Shown: positions 26,694 to 34,972 of the stretch, one piece after another
Layout: the number at the start of each line of letters is the position of its first letter
Position numbering within the stretch: the first letter of the stretch is position 1
Assembly: GCF_002934455.1 (NCBI RefSeq)
Contig: NZ_PTIR01000022.1
Location: 1-64,000, forward strand
DNA: 64,000 nt
Source of the DNA: Trinickia symbiotica
Lineage (GTDB): Bacteria; Pseudomonadota; Gammaproteobacteria; Burkholderiales; Burkholderiaceae
Reading direction: 5' to 3'
Position numbers and translations under genes: made by a program
The notes under the pieces: model-generated
The model's database searches: none
Seen by the model: only the letters and a program-made list of their open reading frames with translations
What the model was told of the DNA's origin: nothing

Positions 26694-28076
26694 TCACCGC
26701 CGCCAACGGAGCGGCCGGCGCAGCGTATGCCGTTCCATCCGCACCCCAGGCATCGCATCGAGAAACGCAAGCGCACTGCCCCGCGCACCGCCCTCGCGCC
26801 GCTCGCGCTCCTCGTCGGCCTCCACAGTGCGAGCGGTGTTGATGAAGAGGGCGGCGACGATACCGAGCGCGAGCAGGCCGGCCGATACCATGAACGGCAC
26901 GTTATAGCTGCCGGTACGCTCGATCAGATAACCGAACGCGACTGGCGAGATCATCCCCGCCACGCCGAAGCCCGTATTCATCATGCCACCCGCTGTACCG
27001 GCATATTTCCCGGCGATGTCGAGCGGCAACGTCCACAAGACCGGGTTCGTGATCTCAAGGAAGAAGAACGAAGCCGTCAGCAGCCATACCGCCTCGATCG
27101 GGCTCGACACGGAAGTCATCGGCAACAGGAATGCGAGTGAGCCGCCCATGCCGACGACGAGCACGGCACAGCGTGCCAAACGCAACCGTCCTGTGATCTT
27201 GAAGATTCGATCGGACACCACGCCGCCGAGCGTGTCGCCGATGACGCCGGCGAGCAACGGCAATGCCGTGAAAAGCGCGAGTTGCTTGAGGTCGAACCCA
27301 CGCGAGTCCTTCAGATAAGACGGCAACCAAGTCAGATAAACCCAAAGCAGCCAGCCGTAACAGAAGTCGACAAAGGTGACAAGCCACATGCGGTGGATCA
27401 GCTTGCGCCACGGGGTTGCCGTTTTCCTGGCGCGCTCGCAATCCCCCGTCCGATAGCCGATCTCGGCGGTTTCCTCAGGCGTGATGCGACGATTCTGCTC
27501 AGGGGAATTCGTAAATACCAACAGATAGAGCACCGTCCATGCAAGGCTTGCAATGCCGAGCAGAATGAAGGCATCGCGCCATCCCCCGGCCACAACGACG
27601 GCCAACACCAGCGGCGGCGTCACTGCGCCGCCAAGACGTGCGAAGCTATGCGTAATGCCCTGGGCGAAGCCGCGCTCGCCAACAGGCATCCAGTAGGTGA
27701 ACGCGCGCGTAGCGGTGGGAAATGCGCCGCCCTCGCCGATACCCAGCGTAAAACGGAGCGCAACCAGCATCGCGACGCTGCCTGCGAAACCCGTTGCGAG
27801 TGTGGCCGCGCCCCAGATGAGAGAAAGGCAGGTCAACACGAGCTTCGGCCCGAACTTATCCGATAGCCAGCCGCCGATGATCTGCATCACTGCATACGGA
27901 TACGCGAATGCGGAAAAAACGAGGCCGAGTTGAACGGTCGTGAGCCCCATCTCATGACGAATCAACGGGCCGGCGACCGCGATGTTCACTCGGTCGATAT
28001 AAGAAATGAAATACATGAGACACATCACAGCCAAGATGATGTGACGCGTCTTCACACGTTGTACGCGGTGTTGCAT
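26694..28076 (-). CDS. sauU: MFS anion:cation symporter, candidate sulfoacetate transporter
   Basis: 460 residues with twelve predicted transmembrane segments, of the ACS family. Family features are MYFISYIDRVNIAVAGPLI in helix 1 and the loop 2-3 motif GGWLSDKFGPKLVL; GIGEGGAFPTATRAFTYWMP follows. ATG 28076 has GGGAG seven bases upstream. It is the last gene of a sauS-sauT-sauU operon, 80 bases after sauT, the same gene set as the sulfoacetate locus of Cupriavidus necator. The C-terminus (from about 430) is basic and cytoplasmic. The sulfoacetate substrate is inferred from the operon. Confidence 0.75.
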   Translation of the reverse strand: MQHRVQRVKTRHIILAVMCLMYFISYIDRVNIAVAGPLIRHEMGLTTVQLGLVFSAFAYPYAVMQIIGGWLSDKFGPKLVLTCLSLIWGAATLATGFAGSVAMLVALRFTLGIGEGGAFPTATRAFTYWMPVGERGFAQGITHSFARLGGAVTPPLVLAVVVAGGWRDAFILLGIASLAWTVLYLLVFTNSPEQNRRITPEETAEIGYRTGDCERARKTATPWRKLIHRMWLVTFVDFCYGWLLWVYLTWLPSYLKDSRGFDLKQLALFTALPLLAGVIGDTLGGVVSDRIFKITGRLRLARCAVLVVGMGGSLAFLLPMTSVSSPIEAVWLLTASFFFLEITNPVLWTLPLDIAGKYAGTAGGMMNTGFGVAGMISPVAFGYLIERTGSYNVPFMVSAGLLALGIVAALFINTARTVEADEERERREGGARGSALAFLDAMPGVRMERHTLRRPLRWRR

Positions 28077-28156
28077 GCTGTTGTCTCCCACTGTCTCTTT
28101 CTAGGTGATGGCGATGTCGATGACGGGCCGCGCGATTGCGGCCAGACCGGCACGCC

Positions 28157-29791
28157 TCAATCGGGCGCCGGCGCCAGCAATTTGAGCCGCTGCACCTTGC
28201 CCGATGGACCGCGCGGCAATTCGCTCACGAAGCGGAATTCCTTGGGCGTCTTATATCGGCCCAGCTCACCCAGACAGTGGGCCCGCAGCTGGTCGGCATC
28301 GGGCGCATTCGCCCCGTCCGCTTCGCGCAGCACGACAAACGCGACGATCTCTTGCCCATAGGCGGAATCGGGCACGCCGACGGCTGCGGCGTCGAGTACA
28401 CCTGGATGGCGCAGCAACGCCTCGTCGATTTCGCGCGGCGCGATGTTCTCGCCGCCCTTGATGATGAGCTCCTTCGAACGGCCGTTGATATAGAAGTAAC
28501 CGTCAGCATCGCGATAGCCGAGATCTCCTGTGCGCAGCCACCCATCAGCCGTGAACGCCTTGGCGGTTTCTTCCGGCCGCTTGTAGTAGCCGCGGGTCAC
28601 CTGCTCGCCACGTAAGACGATTTCGCCGGGTTCGTTCGCTGCGCACTCGCGGCCTTCGCGATCGATTACCTTTGCCTCGGCGCCTGAAGGAAGGCCGACG
28701 CTGCCGATGCGTCGGCGAGCCGGTTCATAAGGATTGCTGAATATCGGCGCGGCCGTCTCCGTCATCCCCATCGTCTCGATAATGCCGATGCCAAAACGGG
28801 CCTCGAACGCGCGGTGATGGTCAGCCGGGAGTGCCGCCGATGCGCTGCGGCAGAACTTGAGCGCCGACAGGTCGAGGCCGCGCGGCTCGTCTCCGTTGAG
28901 CAAGTAGGCGACGATTGTCGGAACCACGTTGATCCATGTGCATCCCAAACGCGCCGCCTCCCGCCAGAACGTGCGCGCGGAAAAGCGCGGCGTCAGCACG
29001 GCCGAGCCTGCGTGGTACAAAGGCGCGAGGATCGTCACGACCAGGCCGTTGATGTGATAAAGCGGCAGCGACGCGAGCACGCGATCGTCGGGGCCTAACC
29101 GATGCTCGGCGCTGATGTTCCGTGCGTTGGCCACCAGGTTGTGGTGGCTCAGCAGCACGCCCTTCGGCGCGCCGGTGGTGCCGGAGGTATACATCAGCAG
29201 TGCGACGTCCGTCGGAGCGGCAGCGTCGCGCCACATCGCTGACTCATCGTCGCCTGTACCGACGCGCGTCGTCTCGGGCACCGCGGAACGCGCCACTTCC
29301 AGAGTCGGCAGAGCAGGTAAGTCGACGGCATCGGGGGCCGTATGGACGAGCGCGATCTCGCGTGTCATGCCCTGCGCGCGCAACTCGGCGCACACGGCGG
29401 TGATCGCGTCGGACGTTTCGCCACAAAAAAAGATCATGCGCGTGTCCGAATGCTCGACGATATAGCGCAGTTGAGACGGCTGACACAACAGATTCAACGG
29501 ATGTGCGATGAGCCCGCTGTACATCGCGCCAAGCAAAAGCGTGGCGGTTTGAACGCCGTTGCCCATGAATACCGTGACTACATCGCCCGGCCGCAAGCCA
29601 GCGAGGCGAAACCGCGCCTCGAGCGTTTGACAGCGCTCGCGTAGCGCCGCGAAGGTCATGGCCGTATCGGCGGGTGCGCCACCTGCCCGCCCGTCGTCGC
29701 CTTCGTCCGGTGCAGCCAGCAAAAACGGTTTGTTCGGATATTGGATCGCACGTGCGTCGATCAACGCACGGACTGTCGTCGCCGCGCTCAT
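28157..29791 (-). CDS. sauT: AMP-forming acyl-CoA ligase, candidate sulfoacetate-CoA ligase
   Basis: 544 residues of the ANL adenylating family. The phosphate-binding loop is LLMYTSGTTGAPKGVLLSHH, the A5 region is IIETMGMTETAAPIF, the hinge is GWLRTGDLGYRD, and the catalytic lysine region is PRGPSGKVQRLKL near the C-terminus. It would activate sulfoacetate to sulfoacetyl-CoA with ATP and CoA. Start ATG 29791 overlaps the sauS stop as ATGA, so ligase and reductase are translationally coupled, which fits channelled use of the CoA ester. Alone it could be any small-acid ligase; the coupling to an acylating aldehyde dehydrogenase and an IclR regulator supports SauT. Confidence 0.8.
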   Translation of the reverse strand: MSAATTVRALIDARAIQYPNKPFLLAAPDEGDDGRAGGAPADTAMTFAALRERCQTLEARFRLAGLRPGDVVTVFMGNGVQTATLLLGAMYSGLIAHPLNLLCQPSQLRYIVEHSDTRMIFFCGETSDAITAVCAELRAQGMTREIALVHTAPDAVDLPALPTLEVARSAVPETTRVGTGDDESAMWRDAAAPTDVALLMYTSGTTGAPKGVLLSHHNLVANARNISAEHRLGPDDRVLASLPLYHINGLVVTILAPLYHAGSAVLTPRFSARTFWREAARLGCTWINVVPTIVAYLLNGDEPRGLDLSALKFCRSASAALPADHHRAFEARFGIGIIETMGMTETAAPIFSNPYEPARRRIGSVGLPSGAEAKVIDREGRECAANEPGEIVLRGEQVTRGYYKRPEETAKAFTADGWLRTGDLGYRDADGYFYINGRSKELIIKGGENIAPREIDEALLRHPGVLDAAAVGVPDSAYGQEIVAFVVLREADGANAPDADQLRAHCLGELGRYKTPKEFRFVSELPRGPSGKVQRLKLLAPAPD

Positions 29792-31233
29792 CGACCAACC
29801 CTCCCGAAATAGTCACCAAGCAACGCATCGACTTCCGGCATTTCCTCGGCTATCGGATACGCGACGCGCGTCACGTTCAGGTAATGATGGAAATCGAGGT
29901 TTCCCGAGAAATTGTTGCGGCCCCAGGTGCCGCAGCCCATCGACAAAGAGAATGGCAAGCCGTTATCGAAGTTGCCGCCCGTCGCGAGACAATGCGCCTG
30001 ATTGACGATCACCCGCGCAACGGGGAGCCGCTCGCCCAATTCGACTGCGAAGTCCGTACGTGCGGTATGCAGCCCGACCGAATGGCCCGCCCCCATGTAC
30101 GCGTAGATACGGCGAATCACGTCTGCAGCGTCGGCGAAGTCACGGGCGCGATAGACCGTCAGCACAGGGGACAGCTTTTCGCCCGAGAACGGGTAGTCGG
30201 CCCCGAAGCCGGTCTCTTCCACCATGAGGAATCGCGGGCCCTGCCCTGCGACTTCTTCGAGACCGGCCGCTTGCGCAATTTGCGCTGCCGATTTTGCGGT
30301 GCAGTGCTCGGACAGTTTGCCGCCGCTCCACATCACAGCTTGCAGCTGCACCTTTTGGGCCGGATCAAGCAACGCGCCTCCGCAGCTGCGCAACTGCGAC
30401 AGCATCTCGTCATACACGGCGTCCTCGATGACGACGCTATTTTCGGACGAACAGCTCGTTGCATTGTCGAACGCCTTGGATAACGCAATCTTTTGCGCAG
30501 CGTCGTGCAAATCCGCTGACCGTTCGACGATCGACGCGACGTTGCCGGCGCCCACGCCGAAGGCGGGCGTGCCGCTCGCATAGGCCATGCGCACGTTCGA
30601 TTGCGAGCCGGTCGCGACGACGAGGTCGGCCTGCTGCATCAGCGCGCCCGTTGCAGCCTTGCTGATGGGTGCAGGCAAGCACTGCACGAGCGCCGGATCG
30701 AGTCCGGCCTTCGCGAACTCGGCGTGAATAAAGCTGATCAGCAACTCGCATGAGGAATGGCCCTTCGGCGAAGGGGCGACGATGACCGCATTGCCGCACT
30801 TGAGCGCGTTGATGATCTTGTTCGCGGGCGTGGCGGCCGGATTCGTGGACGGCGTCACCGCGGCGACGACGCCGACGGCGCGCGCGATCTCGATGATGCC
30901 CTTCGCGGGATCGCTGGCAATGACGCCACAGGTTTTCTGCCCCTTCAGATCGCGCAGCAGCCCAAGCGTCTTGCGCCAGTTCTTGCGGAACTTGTCGTCG
31001 ACGTTGCCAAGACCCGTATCGCGCACTGACAATTCAGCAAGCTGGCGATTGCGGGAGGGCTCCATAATCGCCCATGCGGCGGCGGCCGCTGCCGTATCGA
31101 GCGCAACCTGGCCCGCGAACTCGAACGCGCGCTGCGCCTCGCGTGCGCGCGCAACTAGCGCGGCGACACGCTGCCCCACTGCCTCGTCCGCTGGCGCCTT
31201 AGCGGTTTCGGCTACTGTAGCCCTCACATTCAT
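29788..31233 (-). CDS. sauS: CoA-acylating aldehyde dehydrogenase, candidate sulfoacetaldehyde dehydrogenase
   Basis: 481 residues of the acylating aldehyde dehydrogenase family (related to EutE and the AdhE aldehyde domain). The catalytic cysteine is Cys261 in FDNATSCSSENSVV; NAD-binding region GVVAAVTPSTNPAATPANK lies upstream. Here it would reduce sulfoacetyl-CoA to sulfoacetaldehyde, feeding Xsc. ATG 31233 has GGAG about nine bases upstream; the frame runs open to 31503, but that part overlaps the divergent regulator and is not coding. First gene of the sauSTU operon, divergent from sauR across about 210 bases containing two strong palindromes. Confidence 0.82.
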   Translation of the reverse strand: MNVRATVAETAKAPADEAVGQRVAALVARAREAQRAFEFAGQVALDTAAAAAAWAIMEPSRNRQLAELSVRDTGLGNVDDKFRKNWRKTLGLLRDLKGQKTCGVIASDPAKGIIEIARAVGVVAAVTPSTNPAATPANKIINALKCGNAVIVAPSPKGHSSCELLISFIHAEFAKAGLDPALVQCLPAPISKAATGALMQQADLVVATGSQSNVRMAYASGTPAFGVGAGNVASIVERSADLHDAAQKIALSKAFDNATSCSSENSVVIEDAVYDEMLSQLRSCGGALLDPAQKVQLQAVMWSGGKLSEHCTAKSAAQIAQAAGLEEVAGQGPRFLMVEETGFGADYPFSGEKLSPVLTVYRARDFADAADVIRRIYAYMGAGHSVGLHTARTDFAVELGERLPVARVIVNQAHCLATGGNFDNGLPFSLSMGCGTWGRNNFSGNLDFHHYLNVTRVAYPIAEEMPEVDALLGDYFGRVGR

Positions 31234-31255
31234 ACTCGGCACTCCGATGGAATAA

Positions 31256-31273
31256 ATTGGCGGTATTGCCAAT
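31256..31273 (-). promoter_or_regulatory. Inverted repeat just upstream of sauS
   Basis: ATTGGC (31256-31261) and GCCAAT (31268-31273) form a perfect six-base inverted repeat with a six-base spacer, 22 bases ahead of the sauS start codon. It overlaps the expected leader or transcription start and could be an operator. No partner protein can be named from sequence. Confidence 0.4.
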
Positions 31274-31353
31274 CTATTCGTCGTCGGTCCGCTTCGAGTC
31301 CCGTTTCCCGAGTATTTGTCGACGGCGCTGAGCCTCGCACCGAAAAGTGCAAA

Positions 31354-31380
31354 TTTCGGGACTTCCCCGGGGTCCCGAAA
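31354..31380. promoter_or_regulatory. Strong palindrome in the sauS-sauR spacer, likely SauR operator
   Basis: TTTCGGGAC (31354-31362) and GTCCCGAAA (31372-31380) are perfect nine-base arms around a nine-base GC-rich spacer. The element is about midway between the divergent genes, where an IclR regulator would control its own gene and the operon together. It is the longest perfect inverted repeat seen in the island. The role is inferred from position and symmetry. Confidence 0.55.
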
Positions 31381-31442
31381 ACCGCGAATTGCGATACACA
31401 ATGCAGCTAGCGGCGGCATCACTAGGATGAAGAGGGGAGACG

Positions 31443-32207
31443 ATGTCGACATCCAACCAATCGAACGCGGCAGCAGTGCGCGCGTTTCGCGTGCTCGAAA
31501 CATTGGCGGCGGCAGGCGGCCCGCTCTCCATGACGGACCTCGTCGATACCCTCGGGTTGCCCAAGCAAACCGTCCATCGCATCCTCACTCAACTGACCGA
31601 CGCGTGGCTCGTCACGCGCGGTGCCAGCGACAAGCGTTATGAATGCTCGCCGCGGGTGCGCATGCTCGCCGTCAACGTACTGATGCACGCGGGCCCGGCC
31701 GCGGCGCGTCACGTACTGCTCGAGCAGTTGGTCGCGAAAGTAGGAGAAACCTGCAACTTGACGATGTTGTCGGGGAACGACGTCGTGTATGTGGACCGCG
31801 TAGAGACGGAATGGCCGCTGCGCATGCATCTGCAGCCGGGATCGCACGTGCCGCTCCATTGCTCGGCCAGCGGCAAGCTATTGATCAGCTTCCTGCCGAA
31901 AGACCGGCGAGAGCGGATGATCGATACGCTCCCGCTGCGGGCCTATTCGGAACGAACCATCACCGACCGCGACGCGCTTCGAAAAGAGTTGGCCGTGACA
32001 CGGCGACGCCGGCTCGCGATCAACAACCAGGAGCACCTGCAGGGCCTGATTGCGATTGCGGTGCCGGTGATGCTCGACCGCCATCGGGCCTGCGCAGCCA
32101 TCGCGGTGCAGGCACCGGTGGGACGAGTCACGTTGGACGATCTCCTCGCGTTCGAGCCGGATCTCCGGCGCACGGCCGATGAAACCGCCAAGACTTTCCT
32201 CACATGA
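31443..32207 (+). CDS. sauR: IclR-family regulator, candidate SauR
   Basis: 254 residues. The N-terminal winged helix (about 8-70) contains MTDLVDTLGLPKQTVHRILT, followed by the effector domain with GETCNLTMLSGNDVVYVDRV and PLHCSASGKLLIS. ATG 31443 has AGGGGAG five bases upstream. It is divergent from sauSTU, the arrangement expected of the dedicated sulfoacetate regulator, and its effector domain resembles that of the IclR protein at 14499. Whether it activates or represses is not visible. Confidence 0.75.
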   Translation: MSTSNQSNAAAVRAFRVLETLAAAGGPLSMTDLVDTLGLPKQTVHRILTQLTDAWLVTRGASDKRYECSPRVRMLAVNVLMHAGPAAARHVLLEQLVAKVGETCNLTMLSGNDVVYVDRVETEWPLRMHLQPGSHVPLHCSASGKLLISFLPKDRRERMIDTLPLRAYSERTITDRDALRKELAVTRRRRLAINNQEHLQGLIAIAVPVMLDRHRACAAIAVQAPVGRVTLDDLLAFEPDLRRTADETAKTFLT

Positions 32208-32326
32208 TCGAGGGCAGCCCACCGGCTGATCGGCATGTGAATGGGAAGCAAAGCGCGATCGATTAGACTATATTCCTGGAAACGGTCAAAATTTCCGCGC
32301 GTCCTTTTTAAGGACTGGCTTAACGC

Positions 32327-33901
32327 GTGCGTCCCACGCCGCTTCGTCCGGTGACTCCCCGGGGATGGAAGACGTTGAGGAACGGTAAACAACTGCTTCG
32401 CTGGCTTGAAGACCAGCATTTTTATCGCGGCCTGACAGCGCCTCATGCCATCGTGGCTGCGGGCGTGATAACGGCTTGCTTCATGGTCGCCATCTGCGCT
32501 GTCTCGCTGTATCAGAGCCGACTGGACGCGATGGCGAGAGCCCGGGACACGTCGCGCAACCTTGCCATCATCGCCGAACGAGACATCGAGAGAAATTTCG
32601 AACTGTACGCCCTATCCCTCGATGCGGTCGTAGACGGTATCAACGATCCCGAAGTCATGCAGTCGTCGCCACGGCTGCGCCGGGAAGTGCTGTTCGATCG
32701 CGCCGCAACGGCTACCTATCTTGGCTCGGTACTGGTGCTCGATGCCGCAGGCGATGTGATCATCGATTCGGGAAGCGACGTCCCACGCAAGGCGAATTTC
32801 GCGGACCGGATGTACTTCACGGTGCATCGCGACAACCCGAACGTGGGCGTGTACGTTAGCGACCCTTACTACTCCCGGCTGCGTGGCGGTTCGCCAAGCA
32901 TCGCGCTGAGTCGTCGAATTTCCCGCCCCGATGGCTCGTTCGCCGGTGTGGTGATGGTCGCGATTCAACTGGACTACTTTCATCACCTCTTTGCGGGATT
33001 GTCGCTTGGTCCGCATGGATCGGTCGCGCTAATAGGGCGAAACGGCGCGATGATTATGCGACAGCCCTACGATGTGCACGTCATCGGGCGCAATATCCGA
33101 AATGCCAGCACTTTCCGACATTTCGTCTCCGAACCGGAAGGCAGCTTTTCGGACATTTCGACGATCGATGGCGTGCAGCGGCTCTACTACTTCAAAAATT
33201 TCCCGCATCTGCCGCTCATCATCATGGTGGCCGACGCTCATGCGGACATCTATGCGGCTTGGCGTCGTCGTGCGATAACGATCGGGTCACTGATTGCCGC
33301 GTTTGCAGTCGCATTCATCGGTCTTTCCTTCGCGCTCGGTGCGCAGCTTCAACGCCGGATGCGTGCAGAGTCCGAATTAGCGATGCTTGCGAGGACGGAC
33401 GGATTAACCGGCCTGAACAACCGCCGCACCCTTGGCGAAATACTCGAACACGAATGGCGTCGGGCTCGTCGTACGCGGAGCGTGTTTTCGTTGCTGTTCG
33501 TCGACGTGGACCAGTTCAAGGCCTATAACGACACCTACGGGCATCAAGCCGGCGATGATGCGCTCACCGCTATCGCGAAGTGCATCAGCGAGAATATCCG
33601 CCAACCGGCGGATAGCGCCGCCCGCTATGGCGGTGAAGAGTTCGTGATCGTGTTGCCGGATACCACGCCCGAAAGAGCCGCGCCGATAGCGGAGAAAATC
33701 CGGACGGCGATTAGCGACCTGGGCATCGAACATACGGGTAGCGAATATGGTCGCGTCACAGCCAGCATCGGTGCGGCCGCATGGACGCCGGATGAAGACG
33801 GAGACGTAACGGCAGTCATTCATGCAGCGGATCAAGCCCTATACCGCGCGAAAGCGACCGGGCGGAACAAGGTCGCGCTATTCACTGCCCTCCCCGCATA
33901 A
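32327..33901 (+). CDS. Membrane diguanylate cyclase with periplasmic sensor
   Basis: 524 residues. Transmembrane segment at about 45-65, a periplasmic Cache-like sensor to about 305 (FADRMYFTVHRDNPNVGVYV, DPYYSRLRGGSPSIALSRRI), a second membrane segment at about 315-335 and a C-terminal GGDEF domain. The active site is GGEEF at 435-439, competent in many cyclases. The usual inhibitory RxxD site nine to six residues before GG reads QPAD, so product inhibition through a canonical I-site is unlikely. GTG 32327 is the assigned start; its Shine-Dalgarno is weak. The c-di-GMP made could feed the PilZ domain of BcsA encoded 3.7 kb downstream. Confidence 0.85.
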   Translation: MRPTPLRPVTPRGWKTLRNGKQLLRWLEDQHFYRGLTAPHAIVAAGVITACFMVAICAVSLYQSRLDAMARARDTSRNLAIIAERDIERNFELYALSLDAVVDGINDPEVMQSSPRLRREVLFDRAATATYLGSVLVLDAAGDVIIDSGSDVPRKANFADRMYFTVHRDNPNVGVYVSDPYYSRLRGGSPSIALSRRISRPDGSFAGVVMVAIQLDYFHHLFAGLSLGPHGSVALIGRNGAMIMRQPYDVHVIGRNIRNASTFRHFVSEPEGSFSDISTIDGVQRLYYFKNFPHLPLIIMVADAHADIYAAWRRRAITIGSLIAAFAVAFIGLSFALGAQLQRRMRAESELAMLARTDGLTGLNNRRTLGEILEHEWRRARRTRSVFSLLFVDVDQFKAYNDTYGHQAGDDALTAIAKCISENIRQPADSAARYGGEEFVIVLPDTTPERAAPIAEKIRTAISDLGIEHTGSEYGRVTASIGAAAWTPDEDGDVTAVIHAADQALYRAKATGRNKVALFTALPA

Positions 33902-33946
33902 CCGCGCTGCGACCGTTACTAAAGCCGCATCCGGGACGCAGCAGCA

Positions 33947-34522
33947 CTATGCCGTGTCCCGGTACTCGTAGGACCGAGCCATCCACTTCCAGCCCCCAGG
34001 CGCCGGTCTGAGTTCCGCCACCGACAGCGGGGCAATTTCGATCCTCGACATCGCCTTTGGGCCCGCGCCAAGTGCATGCACAATCGCAGCGCGAATGATC
34101 GCGCTGTGGGTAATTGCAACAAGGTCGTCCGGGAGCGGAAGCTGGTCGAGCCAAAAGCCGACCCGACGCAAGACGTCCTCGTGCGATTCACCACCGTGCG
34201 GCGATGCGGATGGATCGGTTATCCAGGCATTGAGCGCCGCAGGCATCTCTCGGGCTAGCTCCGCAAGTGGCTTTCCGCGCCAGTCGCCGTAGTCGACATC
34301 GCGTAACGCATAATCGATGCGAACTTCCGATGCTAAGGCAGCGGCTGTTTGCTGCGCGCAGCGCACTGGACTGGACAGCACTAACGACGTCTGCGGCCAC
34401 TGGTTGCAAACGGCGGCGGTCCGAGCAAGTCCGTGCGCGTCCAACGGATCGTCGCCTGGGAATTGGCCGACGCGCATCGCGTGGGTAGCGGCGTGTGCGA
34501 TGAGGTAAAGCGAACGGTGCAC
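33947..34522 (-). CDS. Histidine phosphatase family protein with altered RHG motif
   Basis: 191 residues of the phosphoglycerate-mutase-like fold. The N-terminal motif reads LIAHAATHA where most members have LIRHGET: catalytic His10 is kept but the flanking Arg and Gly are both Ala. The second histidine (VAITHSAIIRA) and the DYGDWRG segment are present. GTG 34522 is preferred because GGAGG sits seven bases upstream; ATG 34528 overlaps that signal too closely. It is divergent from the B12-controlled cbtBA, so a cobalamin role resembling CobC (alpha-ribazole phosphatase) is a reasonable inference, though the altered motif leaves activity uncertain. Confidence 0.75.
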   Translation of the reverse strand: MHRSLYLIAHAATHAMRVGQFPGDDPLDAHGLARTAAVCNQWPQTSLVLSSPVRCAQQTAAALASEVRIDYALRDVDYGDWRGKPLAELAREMPAALNAWITDPSASPHGGESHEDVLRRVGFWLDQLPLPDDLVAITHSAIIRAAIVHALGAGPKAMSRIEIAPLSVAELRPAPGGWKWMARSYEYRDTA

Positions 34523-34608
34523 CTTCATGCCTCCATGTGGCTTTTCTGGCAAAAGCTGAAACAGCGCATACGATCAGTTTTCAACACTCGAGTAATCGCG
34601 CGTACAAT

Positions 34609-34705
34609 CGCCCCGACACGATGTGCGGAAGCCGGTGCAAAACCGGCGCGGCCGCGCCACTGTAACCGGCGATCTCCGATCCCGGAAGCCAGACCCGCCA
34701 TCATC
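34609..34705 (+). promoter_or_regulatory. Cobalamin riboswitch upstream of cbtBA
   Basis: The leader contains the paired GCCGGTGC and AACCGGC elements, the conserved B12 box GCGCCACTGTAA (34653-34664) and the closing GGAAGCCAGAC (34684-34694) before a Shine-Dalgarno and cbtB. Order and spacing match the adenosylcobalamin-sensing aptamer class. It lies on the plus strand with only about 45 bases to the cbtB ATG, suggesting control of translation initiation or early transcription. Binding of B12 would shut off the cobalt transporter. Confidence 0.87.
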
Positions 34706-34749
34706 TCCCCCACAACCATTTATCGGGCGCGATCCCCGGAGGTTAAATC

Positions 34750-34959
34750 ATGAATGAAGCAGTCCTGAAGCCCGCCATAGTGCCGGCCCCGATCCCCATG
34801 CGCGAGCTTCTGCCTTGGGTGGTGTTCGTCGGTCTGATCCTGCTACTGGCGATCTACTTTGTCGGCGCTGAAGAAGGCGCGACGTCGATCGTTCCCGGCA
34901 TGTATGTTCACGAATTCGTGCATGACGGCCGGCACCTCCTCGGCTTCCCCTGCCACTGA
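34750..34959 (+). CDS. cbtB: Cobalt transporter subunit CbtB
   Basis: 69 residues with one transmembrane helix (LPWVVFVGLILLLAIYFVGA) and a C-terminal tail with the histidine cluster (HEFVHDGRHLLGFPCH) typical of CbtB. Such proteins are thought to gather cobalt for CbtA. ATG 34750 has GGAGG seven bases upstream. It is the first gene behind the cobalamin riboswitch and is followed by cbtA after 13 bases. Confidence 0.9.
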   Translation: MNEAVLKPAIVPAPIPMRELLPWVVFVGLILLLAIYFVGAEEGATSIVPGMYVHEFVHDGRHLLGFPCH

Positions 34960-34972
34960 CGCGGAGATCACG

